DNA of 64,000 bases from Chlorobiaceae bacterium (GCA_013334565.1 JAAXXI010000001.1:90692-154691), one strand, 5' to 3'. Positions 38,867-48,205 are shown, counted from the first letter of the stretch. Numbers and translations: made by a program. The notes: generated from the letters alone by a model not told the origin.

Positions 38867-39358
38867 TCATTTCACCAGTTCGACCGGAGGCGTGCTCGAT
38901 GCCGAAAGACCGAGCATGACTGCATCACCGGCAATATTGTGGATGCTCTGCAATTCATGCACCTTGAGCTCCTGAGCAGTGAGCACGCTGTTGATCATGT
39001 CCAGCTCGGTCCGAAGTTTTTCATTCTGGAGGGAGAGGTTGATGATCGAAAGCGTATTGTTGGTCTGGAACAGAAAAAGCCCGGTCGCGATGAGCAGGTA
39101 GACAAATGATTTCAGCTGAAGCAACTGGCCGATATCGAATTCGAGCGCATTGCTCGCAAATTCCCGGAACCCGTTATGTTCGATTCCCTCAGGATTCCGG
39201 GCACTCCCGACCTGGTCGAAGGGGATTTCTGATTTCGATGAAACCTCCCCTTTCGCGCTGTTTGCGGGGAAAAAACTGCCTGTCCGCCTGCCGTCGGGAC
39301 CCGCGGACCGGGCCCGCTGCCGGTTCAGGAAAGGGATAACGATATTTTCAGCATTCAC
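38867..39358 (-). CDS. ftsL: FtsL-like cell division protein
   Basis: The GTG start at 39358 is chosen because AAAGGAGG lies five bases upstream and overlaps the rsmH end by 11 bases; it gives 163 residues. The first 85 or so are charged and probably cytoplasmic, unusually long for FtsL. One membrane helix (FVYLLIATGLFLF) follows, then a coiled coil (LSLQNEKLRTELDMINSVL). Position between rsmH and ftsI and this topology identify it as FtsL; sequence identity with known FtsL is low, as usual. Confidence 0.8.
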   Translation of the reverse strand: MNAENIVIPFLNRQRARSAGPDGRRTGSFFPANSAKGEVSSKSEIPFDQVGSARNPEGIEHNGFREFASNALEFDIGQLLQLKSFVYLLIATGLFLFQTNNTLSIINLSLQNEKLRTELDMINSVLTAQELKVHELQSIHNIAGDAVMLGLSASSTPPVELVK

Positions 39359-40337
39359 GGCAACCTCCTTTCGGATTCTTTTCAATGATCCTCAATTTTG
39401 CACTTCTTGCCCGCGGGTTCCTTTCAGTTTCTTGACTGCCCGCGAGCAGGGGTTTCCGGTTGACGAGGGAAACGGATGCCTTGACCAGCGGTTCCCTCAA
39501 CCCCACGCCTTTCGGCCCCCAGTCACTCCTCGCATGTTCTGCAAAGAGATTTTTCACGATCCTGTCTTCGAGCGAATGGTAACTGATAACAGCCATCCTC
39601 CCGTGTTCCCCGAGACATCCGATACCCTGGAGGAGAGCATCCCGGAGCACATCGAGTTCGCTGTTCACTTCTATTCTCAAGGCCTGGAAAATCCTTGAAA
39701 GCATCTTGATGACATTTTCACCACCACGGGCGAGGTCTCGTACTATTCCTGCAAGCTCCCCGGTTCCTCGAATGGGGCCGACCCTTTCGCGGTAAGCCAC
39801 AATCGCCTTCGCAATGCTCCTGCTCCTCTGTTCCTCGCCATACCTGAAAAAAATCCGGGCGAGTTCCTTTTCACCCCAGGTATTGACGATATCAGCCGCC
39901 GTGACGGCCGCGTCCCGGTCCATCCTCATATCGAGCGGTCCTTCACGAAGATAGCTGAACCCTCTCGGGGCACTGTCGATCTGATACGACGAAACACCCA
40001 GGTCGAGCAGGATTCCCGCAGCTTCGGGCCTGAGGCCCTTTTCAGAACAAACCCTGCGGAAGATCGTTTCGATATCCCCGAAATTCCCTTTCACCAGGAC
40101 CGTATGCTCCTTCCAGTGCGACAGTTTTTCAGATGCAGCCTGAAGTGCCGCATCGTCCTGGTCGATACCGATAATGAGCGAATCCCCCATGAACCCCAAC
40201 CGTTCGAGGGCCTCTGCCATTGCACCTGAATGACCGCCGCCTCCCAGTGTCCCGTCTATGTAGATGCCGGGCATCCTGACCAGCATCCCGACAATTTCGG
40301 CGGCAAGGACCGGATCATGATGGAATTCCTCAGCCAT
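39348..40337 (-). CDS. rsmH: 16S rRNA (cytosine1402-N4)-methyltransferase
   Basis: From the ATG at 40337 the enzyme has 329 residues and begins AEEFHHDPVLAAEIV, close to the usual HxPVL start. An in-frame ATG at 40397 inside mraZ is less likely. The AdoMet-binding motif is YIDGTLGGGGHSGAMAEAL; ILLDLGVSSYQID and the RGFSYLREGPLDMRMD segment are diagnostic. The C-terminal YHSLEDRIVKN is also conserved. It modifies the ribosomal P site. It follows mraZ by four bases. Confidence 0.96.
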   Translation of the reverse strand: MAEEFHHDPVLAAEIVGMLVRMPGIYIDGTLGGGGHSGAMAEALERLGFMGDSLIIGIDQDDAALQAASEKLSHWKEHTVLVKGNFGDIETIFRRVCSEKGLRPEAAGILLDLGVSSYQIDSAPRGFSYLREGPLDMRMDRDAAVTAADIVNTWGEKELARIFFRYGEEQRSRSIAKAIVAYRERVGPIRGTGELAGIVRDLARGGENVIKMLSRIFQALRIEVNSELDVLRDALLQGIGCLGEHGRMAVISYHSLEDRIVKNLFAEHARSDWGPKGVGLREPLVKASVSLVNRKPLLAGSQETERNPRARSAKLRIIEKNPKGGCREC

Positions 40338-40341
40338 GCCG

Positions 40342-40812
40342 TTAAAAATATCTTCCGGCAAGGGCCGCAAACCGTTCCGTATTTTCCATGAGGACATCGG
40401 ACAACCGTTGCGGATCCCATACGATCATTTTCGTATCGGCCCCGACAATGACGATATCCCGGGTTATTCCGGCATGCTCGAGAAACTCTTTAGACAAAGC
40501 AACCCTGCCCTGGCGATCGATTTCCACGATCTCCAGGCTCTCGTACATGAGGGTCTTCAGAAGACGCTCTTCGGGATTGAAATCGGAAAGAGCGGAGATG
40601 GTTTTCCTCATCCCGTCCCAGACAGACGGTTCGTAAAGCTCGAGAGAACGGTCAGGGGCTTTCATGATATAGAGCCATCCGGTGAAGCCCTTCCTGTTTT
40701 CCGTGCCGACGCCAGTCGCTTCAGCCTCAAGTTTCCGGCGAAACCTGGCAGGAATCATCAGTCGACCTTTCTCGTCGACGGCATGCCTTTCTTTTCCTAT
40801 GAAGCCGGACAT
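40342..40812 (-). CDS. mraZ: Transcriptional regulator MraZ
   Basis: This 156-residue protein has two AbrB/SpoVT-like DNA-binding repeats: KERHAVDEKGRLMIPARFR near the start and VEIDRQGRVALSKEFLEHAG near residue 97. The motif KGRLMIPARFR and its DRQGRVAL partner are the two conserved copies. MraZ represses its own dcw operon in E. coli. Its likely operator, three TGG-type boxes with exact 10-base spacing, lies 70-100 bases upstream. Confidence 0.95.
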   Translation of the reverse strand: MSGFIGKERHAVDEKGRLMIPARFRRKLEAEATGVGTENRKGFTGWLYIMKAPDRSLELYEPSVWDGMRKTISALSDFNPEERLLKTLMYESLEIVEIDRQGRVALSKEFLEHAGITRDIVIVGADTKMIVWDPQRLSDVLMENTERFAALAGRYF

Positions 40813-40882
40813 TCCACTCTTACGGTTTAAATCCGTTTTTCAGGAGCGTTCTTTTGAAAACCAGGGGAAACGCAGAGAAAAT

Positions 40883-40910
40883 CTCCCACTTTTTACCATT
40901 TTCCACCACT
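40883..40910 (-). promoter_or_regulatory. MraZ operator (three TGG boxes at 10-bp spacing)
   Basis: On the minus strand TGGTGGAAAA (from 40908), TGGTAAAAAG (from 40898) and TGGGAGATTT (from 40888) repeat TGG every ten bases. This is the known MraZ box layout (TGGGN units separated by five bases) and lies upstream of mraZ. A TATAAA-like -10 is visible farther upstream near 40955, so the boxes could sit in the transcribed leader or at a second promoter. Confidence 0.75.
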
Positions 40911-41118
40911 TAAATGTATTAAAAAAGGACGCACTAAAAAAATACCTCTCTGTTTTATACTTTAGGTCTCCTCCGAATCATTGTCTTCAGGGATATGACG
41001 CCAGCGCGGACAGAGCCCTGACACGATCGGGACAAAGCCGGAAAACAGGGCTTCGGAACAGAGACGCCCGTTTGACAGACAGTTTCAATACGCAAGCCAT
41101 GAATGCGGACAGGAATCC

Positions 41119-41646
41119 ATGAAAAAAGTCTGGCACGAATATGTCATAGACGGGTACAACCTGCTCAACTGCCTTTTTCCTTCGACCGGAAAACGTCCGC
41201 TTGAAAAATTGCGCCACGAGCTCGAAAAGAAGCTCAAGGCATTCCTCCGGGCATCGGGGAGCCATCTGACGGTTGTTTACGACGGTAAAGGCCGGTTCCG
41301 CGAACAGGCATCAGGCGCACCGCTGCATATCGTTTTTACGCCGACATCAAAAAGTGCCGACGAGTGGATAGTTGATTACGTAAAATCGTTGAACACGAAA
41401 ATAAAATTGGTTACTATTGTAAGTTCGGACAACGAACTGCGCACCTGTGCCTCGGCGTTCGGCGCCAGGAACATGAAATCCGAAGAATTTGCAGAACTCA
41501 TAAACGGCGGACAACTTGCCGCCGGCTTGCAGAGAAACGGCCCCGACAGCCGTAGCAGGGTTCCGGGAGAGAAAAGCGGCTGCGGTGAGCTGTGTGAAAA
41601 GGAAATCGAACGCTGGAAGAAACTGTTCCAGAAAGGCGGCAGTTAG
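41119..41646 (+). CDS. YacP-like NYN-domain ribonuclease family protein
   Basis: This 175-residue protein has the NYN-domain pattern YVIDGYNLLNCLF near the start, VVYDGKGRF, FTPTSKSADEWIVDYV and TIVSSDNELRTCASAFGA. These place the acidic residues for metal binding as in YacP/Rae1, which cuts mRNA on the ribosome in Firmicutes. Role in Chlorobi is unknown. AGGA lies just before the ATG. It is divergent from mraZ, with a 306-base shared upstream region, and starts a plus-strand series. Confidence 0.82.
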   Translation: MKKVWHEYVIDGYNLLNCLFPSTGKRPLEKLRHELEKKLKAFLRASGSHLTVVYDGKGRFREQASGAPLHIVFTPTSKSADEWIVDYVKSLNTKIKLVTIVSSDNELRTCASAFGARNMKSEEFAELINGGQLAAGLQRNGPDSRSRVPGEKSGCGELCEKEIERWKKLFQKGGS

Positions 41647-41701
41647 AGCAGCTTTGCATTCAACCGAAAAAAAGGTTCATATAACATTCATCTTCATCAG
41701 G

Positions 41702-42025
41702 ATGCCCGGAAGCAGCGACAATAGAGATCACAGGATTGAAATCGACGAATGGAGAAAAAAAATCGACGCGATCGACCAGAAGCTGGCGGCCCTGCTCTGC
41801 GAAAGGCTTCATTGCGCAAAAAATATCAGCTCCCTGAAGAGTGCGCTCGGCGAACAGGTGCTTCAGCCGGAAAGGGAAAAGGAGGTGCTGAACAATGTCA
41901 TGAACCACGCCGATACGCCACTCATCTCCCAGGCGCTCGAAAAAATCTACCGCTGCATCCTCGAGGAGTCCCGCCTCCTGCAGAAGGAATGGAAAAGCTG
42001 CCATAAGGAGACCTCTTCACGATAA
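41702..42025 (+). CDS. Chorismate mutase, AroQ type
   Basis: From the ATG at 41702 the product has 107 residues and is mostly helical. IDEWRKKIDAIDQKLAALLC, ERLHCAKNISSLK and LQPEREKEVLNNV match the AroQ helical fold; the key arginines, lysine and glutamate (R in ERLHCAK, K in IKxxK-like position, R in QPERE) appear present. It would convert chorismate to prephenate for Phe/Tyr synthesis. The frame is open further upstream to 41516, but that part overlaps the previous gene and is not protein-like. Confidence 0.85.
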   Translation: MPGSSDNRDHRIEIDEWRKKIDAIDQKLAALLCERLHCAKNISSLKSALGEQVLQPEREKEVLNNVMNHADTPLISQALEKIYRCILEESRLLQKEWKSCHKETSSR

Positions 42026-42039
42026 AGGGCTCTACCCGA

Positions 42040-43053
42040 ATGCCGTCTTTAAAAATTAACGCACACAAACCCCTGACCGCCGTATTGGCGATCATCCTGA
42101 CAGCAGTTGCCTCCTTTCTCTTCATACCCGGCCTCAATACCTCTTCGTCGTCGTCACGCCTGACCGTCCACCGGGGAACCGGCTTCAGGGCCATCGTCGC
42201 CGAACTCCGCAGATCCGGGGCCATCAGGTCCGAATGGCCCGCGCTCGCTACTGGCATGATCATTCCGAAGCTCCGCAGTATCAAGCCGGGCAGGTATGCC
42301 GTCCCTGCAGGGATGTCTAACTTCCATCTGCTGTTTTTTCTGCACACCCACCCTCAGGATGAAGTGCGCATCACCATTCCCGAAGGCATGGAGCTGCACA
42401 AAGTTGCCCGACTTTTCGGAGGGAAACTCGATTTCGATTCGACCGCCTTCATGGCCGCAGCTACAGACAGGAAACTGCTCGGCAGATACGGTATTACGGG
42501 CAGCTCCGCTGAAGGCTACCTTTTTCCCGGGACCTATAATTTCGTATGGGCAGGAAGTGCCCGGGAAACCACAGCATTCCTTCTGGGAAGGTTCAGGAAA
42601 TTCTATACCCCCGAGCTGAAAAACACGGCCACGCTCAGGGGTATGACCGAGCTGCAGTTGCTCACCCTTGCATCAATTGTCGAAGCTGAAACACCGCTCG
42701 ACCAGGAAAAACCTGTTGTCGCGAGCGTCTATCTCAACCGGCTGAAAATAAACATGCGCCTCCAGGCAGATCCCACCGTCCAGTACGCACGGGGAGAACA
42801 TGCCCGGCGCCTCTACTTCAAGGACCTCGAAACCAACTCGCCCTACAACACCTATACCCATGCCGGCCTGCCGCCCGGCCCCATCTGCAGTCCCGGAGCG
42901 GCCGCTATACGGGCGGTGCTGTTCCCCGCCGAAACGCCATACCTCTATTTTGTCGCTACCGGAACGGGAGGTCACCATTTCTCGAGCACCCTTTTCGGCC
43001 AGAACGAAAACATCCGGAAATACCACAGGGCCCTGAGGGAGTCCAGCAAATAA
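42040..43053 (+). CDS. mltG: Endolytic peptidoglycan transglycosylase MltG
   Basis: This 337-residue protein has one N-terminal membrane helix (about 10-30) and a periplasmic YceG domain. The catalytic glutamate is in LTLASIVEAETPLDQEKPVV, and the typical LQADPTVQYARGE, NSPYNTYTHAGLPPGPICSPG and FVATGTGGHHFSSTLFGQN follow. It cuts nascent glycan strands and sets their length. It follows the chorismate mutase gene by 14 bases. Confidence 0.95.
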   Translation: MPSLKINAHKPLTAVLAIILTAVASFLFIPGLNTSSSSSRLTVHRGTGFRAIVAELRRSGAIRSEWPALATGMIIPKLRSIKPGRYAVPAGMSNFHLLFFLHTHPQDEVRITIPEGMELHKVARLFGGKLDFDSTAFMAAATDRKLLGRYGITGSSAEGYLFPGTYNFVWAGSARETTAFLLGRFRKFYTPELKNTATLRGMTELQLLTLASIVEAETPLDQEKPVVASVYLNRLKINMRLQADPTVQYARGEHARRLYFKDLETNSPYNTYTHAGLPPGPICSPGAAAIRAVLFPAETPYLYFVATGTGGHHFSSTLFGQNENIRKYHRALRESSK

Positions 43054-43100
43054 AGCCCCGGTTTCCGGTGCAGGGAATGGCACAAACATCTTGAGCGAAT

Positions 43101-43130
43101 TGAAATATATCGTAGATTACGGTTTAGAAT
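43101..43130 (+). promoter_or_regulatory. Possible promoter of pgk
   Basis: TTGAAA at 43101 and TAGAAT at 43125 are separated by 18 bases, a plausible housekeeping promoter 40-70 bases before pgk. Matches of this quality arise by chance. Confidence 0.35.
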
Positions 43131-43155
43131 CCTCTCACGGGAGAGGACATTTTTC
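43130..43155 (+). terminator. Small hairpin with T run between mltG and pgk
   Basis: TCCTCTC and GAGAGGA form a 7-bp stem with a 4-base loop, followed by CATTTTTC. It is either a weak terminator for mltG or a leader hairpin of pgk. Confidence 0.5.
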
Positions 43156-43172
43156 AACCAATCAACAAAACA

Positions 43173-44366
43173 ATGAAGAAAAAGACCTTGTCCGACATAT
43201 CGATCCAGGGCAAACGGGTACTGATGCGTGTAGATTTCAATGTTCCTCTCGACGAGCAGAAGAAAATCACCGACGACAAGAGAATCGTCGAATCCCTTCC
43301 ATCAATCCGCAAGATCCTTGAAGGCGGAGGAAGGCTTATCCTGATGTCCCACCTCGGACGACCGAAAGGAAAGGTCAATCCGGAATTTTCGCTTGCACCG
43401 GTTGCCGCAAGGCTTTCCGAGCTTATCGACGCCCCCGTCAAGATGGCGAAGGACTGCATCGGCAACGAAGTCATGCAGCAGGTGCTTGAAATGCAGGACG
43501 GCGATGTCATCCTGCTTGAAAACCTGCGTTTTCATCCCGAGGAAGAGGCGAACGACCCTGACTTTTCGAAAGAGCTCGCTTCACTGGGAGAGGTTTACGT
43601 CAACGACGCGTTCGGGACGGCGCACCGTGCCCATGCGTCCACCGAAGGGATCACCCATTACGTGCAGACCGCTGTCGCGGGATTCCTGATCGAAAGGGAA
43701 CTGATGTACCTCGGCAAGGCGCTCGAAGAGCCGAAACGTCCCTTTGTGGCGATCCTCGGCGGTTCTAAAATTTCGGGAAAGATCGACGTCCTCGAAAACC
43801 TTTTCAACAAGGTTGACACGGTGCTGATCGGCGGAGCGATGATCTTCACCTTCTTCAAGGCACAGGGCCATGCTGTCGGCAACTCTCTTGTCGAGGACAG
43901 CAAGACCGACCTTGCGCTCAGCCTCCTCGAACAGGCAAAAAAGAGAGGCATCAGGCTGCTGCTGCCGGAAGATGTGATGGTCGCTCCCGAAATCTCGGCC
44001 GGTGCCTCATGCCATCCCGAAAGCATCGGCGCTATTTCCGATGGACTGATCGGTGTCGATATCGGCCCGAAAACCGTCGAAACATACAGCAGGGAGATCC
44101 TCGGAGCAAAGACCGTGCTCTGGAACGGTCCGATGGGGGTATTCGAGATCGACAACTTCGCCACCGGGACGTTTGCGGTCGCAAAGGCCCTTGCCGAAGC
44201 AACCGGAAAAGGAGCAACAACGATCGTGGGTGGCGGTGATTCCGCAGCGGCAATCGCCAAGGCGGGCCTTGCCGGCGAGATTACCCATATCTCCACCGGA
44301 GGAGGCGCGAGCCTGGAATTCCTCGAAGGAAAGGACCTGCCCGGCATTTCAGCACTGAACGACTGA
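43173..44366 (+). CDS. pgk: Phosphoglycerate kinase
   Basis: This 397-residue enzyme transfers phosphate between 1,3-bisphosphoglycerate and ADP in glycolysis/gluconeogenesis. Diagnostic segments are [18 protein letters not shown] at the N-terminus, [57 protein letters not shown] and [16 protein letters not shown]. Length is normal. It is probably its own transcription unit. Confidence 0.98.
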   Translation: MKKKTLSDISIQGKRVLMRVDFNVPLDEQKKITDDKRIVESLPSIRKILEGGGRLILMSHLGRPKGKVNPEFSLAPVAARLSELIDAPVKMAKDCIGNEVMQQVLEMQDGDVILLENLRFHPEEEANDPDFSKELASLGEVYVNDAFGTAHRAHASTEGITHYVQTAVAGFLIERELMYLGKALEEPKRPFVAILGGSKISGKIDVLENLFNKVDTVLIGGAMIFTFFKAQGHAVGNSLVEDSKTDLALSLLEQAKKRGIRLLLPEDVMVAPEISAGASCHPESIGAISDGLIGVDIGPKTVETYSREILGAKTVLWNGPMGVFEIDNFATGTFAVAKALAEATGKGATTIVGGGDSAAAIAKAGLAGEITHISTGGGASLEFLEGKDLPGISALND

Positions 44367-44483
44367 GGGCCGGATCACGTATTACCCCCGACAGGGAGCC
44401 TGCACCAGTAAAGACCTTCCGCATTCCCTCTCCTCCATCCCGGACGGAGAGGGCATACGGCACAGTGAACCATATAATGAGCA

Positions 44484-45314
44484 ATGACCTATTATAACGA
44501 GCCCTACAGGCCGGGAGGCTTCCAGCTCATCCCGCCTGCAATCAAGCTGATCATCCTCGCGAACGTCGCGATTTTTTTCCTGCAGGTAAGCCCCGCGGGC
44601 GAGCTCATCAACGGGCTTGGTGCCCTCTGGCCGGTCGGTTCGGAACAGAACGGCGGGCTTCCGTTCCTCCCCTGGCAGCTCGTCACCTACATGTTCATGC
44701 ACGGCAGCCTCCAGCACCTCTTTTTCAACATGTTCGCACTCTGGATGTTCGGCGCCGAAATAGAGAACTACTGGGGCACCCGCCACTTCCTGACCTACTA
44801 TTTTGTCTGCGGCATCGGCGCAGGCATCATCAACCTGCTTGCGACCATGGGAAGCCCGTACCCTACCGTCGGCGCTTCCGGAGCGATCTACGGCGTACTG
44901 CTGGCCTTCGGCATGATGTTTCCGGACCGCTACATCTTCCTGTATTTCCTCGTGCCGGTCAAGGCAAAATATTTCGTTGCCGCATACGCATTCATCGAGT
45001 TCTTCTCGGGTATCGGCAGTAAAACGATGGGCAGCGGAAATATGGTCGCCCATTTTGCCCACCTGGGCGGCATGCTTATCGGCTTCATCTACATCATCAT
45101 CAGAAGGAACGAGTTTTCGGTCACAGGATTCATCGACAGGATGCGCCCGGGAAACCGCAAGAAAAGCGGACCCAGGCTCTACCGCAAGAACCGTCCGGAG
45201 GGAAAGGTCACCGAAGAAGAGATCAACGCCATCCTCGACAAGATTTCCGAGCGCGGGTACGGTTCGCTGACCGAAGAAGAAAGACGCAAGCTCCTCAAGG
45301 CAGGAGGCAAATGA
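44484..45314 (+). CDS. Rhomboid-family intramembrane serine protease
   Basis: This 276-residue protein has six or seven membrane helices. The active-site serine is S132 in TVGASGAIYGVL, the histidine is H193 in AHFAHLGGMLIG, and the helix-2 motif is HGSLQHLFFNMFALWMFG. After the last helix comes a 70-residue soluble tail ending in EEINAILDKISERGYGSLTE, a short C-terminal domain seen in many Bacteroidetes/Chlorobi rhomboids. It cleaves membrane helices of unknown substrates. It overlaps the next gene by four bases. Confidence 0.93.
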   Translation: MTYYNEPYRPGGFQLIPPAIKLIILANVAIFFLQVSPAGELINGLGALWPVGSEQNGGLPFLPWQLVTYMFMHGSLQHLFFNMFALWMFGAEIENYWGTRHFLTYYFVCGIGAGIINLLATMGSPYPTVGASGAIYGVLLAFGMMFPDRYIFLYFLVPVKAKYFVAAYAFIEFFSGIGSKTMGSGNMVAHFAHLGGMLIGFIYIIIRRNEFSVTGFIDRMRPGNRKKSGPRLYRKNRPEGKVTEEEINAILDKISERGYGSLTEEERRKLLKAGGK

Positions 45315-45790
45315 GTACGCATGCAGCCGAATCTGACGGTTTTCCGGAACATCCGCAACAATCCGAAAGGGGGAATATGACCAGCTCTTTTGCAGACATG
45401 ACTGAGGACGCCCGGAGTGTGGCCGGCAACCCCTCGAAGGTGGCGAAACTTGTCGAGACCGTGTTCAGCATGGTATCGTCCACGAAATATGGCGGCCAGT
45501 TGCTGGAGATGAAAGACAAGCTTCTCGCGCTCGCGAGGATGTTGAAGCGATACTCCCGCAAGGAGTACCTCGATGTGCCCTGGCAGACCATCGTCATGAT
45601 CACCGCCGCCCTGATTTATTTCGTATCCCCCTTGGACGCCATCGCGGATTTCCTGCCGGTTATCGGGTTTACCGACGACGTGGCGGTCATCCTTGCGATA
45701 TGGGCGGCGGTCAGCGGGGACGTGGACCGATTCCTTGCATGGGAATCCGTCAGGGAAAACAACCCGTTCGAAGAGATCGGCCCCTGCTGA
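45311..45790 (+). CDS. DUF1232 (YkvA-like) protein
   Basis: This 159-residue protein has a soluble N-terminal half and the DUF1232 core: TAALIYFVSPLDAIADFLPV, IGFTDDVAVILAIWAAVSGD. One or two hydrophobic helices are likely. Function is unknown across the family. The ATG overlaps the rhomboid stop (ATGA), so the two are co-translated, and the protein may work at the membrane with it. Confidence 0.85.
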   Translation: MSTHAAESDGFPEHPQQSERGNMTSSFADMTEDARSVAGNPSKVAKLVETVFSMVSSTKYGGQLLEMKDKLLALARMLKRYSRKEYLDVPWQTIVMITAALIYFVSPLDAIADFLPVIGFTDDVAVILAIWAAVSGDVDRFLAWESVRENNPFEEIGPC

Positions 45791-45807
45791 TCTGTAAGCC
45801 GCATACC

Positions 45808-47271
45808 CTATTTCAGGGCTTCCCGGAGGCCCTTTTCCCTACTCTCGAATTCGAAACAGGCGATGCTCTCGATATGGCTGGTATGGGGAAACATATCGAC
45901 CGGGGTTACCGATCGCAGGGCGTAGCCGCGTGAGCAGATTTCCCTGCCGTCCCTCGCGAGGCTTGCCGGATTGCAACTGACATAGACGATCCTGCGCGCA
46001 CCGAACTGCAGCATGGTATCGAGCGCTTTCGGGTGCATGCCCGCCCTCGGGGGGTCGGTCACGATCACTCCCGGCACTCCGTAACCGGCCAGCGTCGGCT
46101 CCATGGTATGCAGGTCCTTGAGGTCCGCCAGGAAGAATGCCGCGTTTTCAACGCCGTTCAGGCAGGCGTTGCTGCGGGCATCGAGTATGGAGCTTTCCAC
46201 CACCTCGAGGCCTATTGCCTGGCGGCAATGCCTTGCCAGGAAGAGGGTGATCGTACCGGTGCCGCAGTAGAGGTCGTAAACCGTATCCTCCTCCCTCAGT
46301 CCCGCAACATCGAGAATGCCCCGGTAGAGTCGTTCGGCCTGTGAGGAGTTGGTCTGGAAAAATGAGTTGGCGGAAATCCTGAAATCGAGGCCGCCGAGCC
46401 TTTCGGTAATGAAACCGGACCCGCAGATCACGAACTCTTCTTCCCCGACGGCCACGGTATTCCTTTTTCCGGTAACGTTATTGACCACGGTAAGGAGCTG
46501 GCCGGGCAATCCCTGCCCGAGGGCGGCGGCATACTGCTGCATGAGTTCACCATCATGCCACGAAGTGACAAGGTTGACCATCACTTCCCCGCGGTTTTCG
46601 CTGAAACGGACGACAAGGTTCCTCACGAACCCTTCGTGTGCTTTCGCGTCGTAGGGGGTCAGTCCGTTCCGGAGGATGAACTCCCTCGTCAGGCGGAGTA
46701 CGGTATTCATCTGCTCCTTCGCCAGATAACAATAGTCGATGTCGATGACCTTGTCGAAATTGCCGGGAGTATGAAAACCGAGAGCGAAATTTTTCGGGCG
46801 GAGCAGCTTGTCCTGAGAAAGCTCTTCAGGCAGCAGATAGCGCCTTGCCGAACAGGAAAATTCTATTTTGTTCCGGTAATGGAAAGGATCGACCGCAGAC
46901 ACGGCATCGGACAAGGGGGGATCGGAAAAATTCCCAAGATGGACGAGCGCATCACTGACTTTCCTCTGCTTGTAACGGAGCTGCGCCTCGTAACTCACGT
47001 GCATGAGCTTGCAGCCGCCGCAGACGCCGAAATAGCCGCAAGACGGTTCGGTCCTGTCCCCGGACGGTTCGATGACGGCCAGCGACTCTGCTTCGATATA
47101 GCGCTGCCGGACCTTGCGCACCCTTGCCGAAACCCTGTCACCGATGGCGAGCATGCCGGAAACCATGACACCCATGCCGTTATCCAGCCGTCCGAAGCAC
47201 TGTTCCTTTTCGGCGAAATCCGTTATTTCAAATTCTATGATGTCCCCTTTCCGAATGATGTCTGTACCCAT
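45808..47271 (-). CDS. rlmD: 23S rRNA (uracil-5-)-methyltransferase, RlmD/RumA type
   Basis: From the ATG at 47271 the enzyme has 487 residues; the frame extends 19 codons further but overlaps the ROK gene. An N-terminal TRAM domain (KGDIIEFEITDFAEKEQCFG) is followed by iron-sulfur cysteines in CGYFGVCGGCKLMH, a TRM-type insertion, the AdoMet motif YDLYCGTGTITLFLARHC, and the catalytic cysteine in VYVSCNPASLARD. It methylates uridine in 23S rRNA; which site is not certain. Confidence 0.9.
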   Translation of the reverse strand: MGTDIIRKGDIIEFEITDFAEKEQCFGRLDNGMGVMVSGMLAIGDRVSARVRKVRQRYIEAESLAVIEPSGDRTEPSCGYFGVCGGCKLMHVSYEAQLRYKQRKVSDALVHLGNFSDPPLSDAVSAVDPFHYRNKIEFSCSARRYLLPEELSQDKLLRPKNFALGFHTPGNFDKVIDIDYCYLAKEQMNTVLRLTREFILRNGLTPYDAKAHEGFVRNLVVRFSENRGEVMVNLVTSWHDGELMQQYAAALGQGLPGQLLTVVNNVTGKRNTVAVGEEEFVICGSGFITERLGGLDFRISANSFFQTNSSQAERLYRGILDVAGLREEDTVYDLYCGTGTITLFLARHCRQAIGLEVVESSILDARSNACLNGVENAAFFLADLKDLHTMEPTLAGYGVPGVIVTDPPRAGMHPKALDTMLQFGARRIVYVSCNPASLARDGREICSRGYALRSVTPVDMFPHTSHIESIACFEFESREKGLREALK

Positions 47272-47284
47272 AATCTCAATAATT

Positions 47285-48205
47285 TTATGAAAGCAATGCC
47301 GCGCCGTATACCCCGGCGCTGTCTCCAAGCGTCGGCCTCAGCAGCGGAATCCGCAGTTCGCTGTTGAACATGTTTTTTTCGATTTCGTTCCGGGCTTCCG
47401 GCGAATAGAGCTGATCGATGTTGCCCACTCCTCCACCGAGAATACAGATGTCCGGATCGAGAACATTGATGACCGTTGCAAGGGCTTTGCCGAAATATGC
47501 GATCAGCCGTTCGATCGTCGCATGAGCTGCGGAATCGGAGGGTGCAGACGAAGCTATCTCCCTCAACGGTTTCTTCCGGCCGCACAGGCTGGTATAGTAG
47601 CGTTCAAGCGCCGGACCGGAAATGACCGTTTCAACGCAACCTTTCCGGCCGCAATAACAAGGTTCTCCGCCCGGAACAAGTTCGTTGTGCCCCCACTCTC
47701 CCGCGATTCCGTGGGCTCCCCGCCGAACGCCGCCATGCGAAACAATACCTGCCCCGACCCCTGTCCCGAGAATGATGCCGAAGGCCGTTTTCGACGGATC
47801 CTGCATAAGGAGGCTGCCGGCACCCATGAGGGATTCGGCAAGAGCGAAACAGTTCGCGTCGTTTTCCATGATGACGCCCATGCCGAGCGTCTGTTCAAGA
47901 TCGGTTTTCAGGTCCCGGCCGTTCAGCGAAACGGTATTTGAATTTTTCATTGCCCGCGAGTACTCATCGTAACGACCGGGGGTACCGATGCCGATGCGGT
48001 CCGGCAGGGGAAAGCCGGTTTCATCCGAAACCATGGCAAGAAGTTCCCTGATCCGAAGCAGGATATGAGCGTAACCTTTCACCGCCAGGGTTTCTATCCT
48101 GCGCCTCGCGAGCGTCCGCATCCCGCGGTCGATGACAACCGCTTCGATTTTGGTGCCGCCGAGATCGATGCCCCAGGAGCGGTCAGCCATAGGAACGCGG
48201 TTCAT
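47285..48205 (-). CDS. ROK-family sugar kinase (glucokinase-like)
   Basis: From the ATG at 48205 there are 306 residues; an ATG at 48190 is equally possible. The ATP motif WGIDLGGTKIEAVVID, GIGTPGRYD, the catalytic aspartate in NDANCFALAES, and the ROK zinc motif HNELVPGGEPCYCGRKGCVE are present. It most likely phosphorylates glucose or a related hexose. The start lies inside the end of the PAP2 gene, so translation is coupled to it. Confidence 0.9.
   Translation of the reverse strand: MNRVPMADRSWGIDLGGTKIEAVVIDRGMRTLARRRIETLAVKGYAHILLRIRELLAMVSDETGFPLPDRIGIGTPGRYDEYSRAMKNSNTVSLNGRDLKTDLEQTLGMGVIMENDANCFALAESLMGAGSLLMQDPSKTAFGIILGTGVGAGIVSHGGVRRGAHGIAGEWGHNELVPGGEPCYCGRKGCVETVISGPALERYYTSLCGRKKPLREIASSAPSDSAAHATIERLIAYFGKALATVINVLDPDICILGGGVGNIDQLYSPEARNEIEKNMFNSELRIPLLRPTLGDSAGVYGAALLS

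Noticed and set aside
44425..44452. CCCTCTCC/GGAGAGGG hairpin after pgk as a terminator
   Set aside because: No T run follows on either strand, so the hairpin alone is weak evidence.
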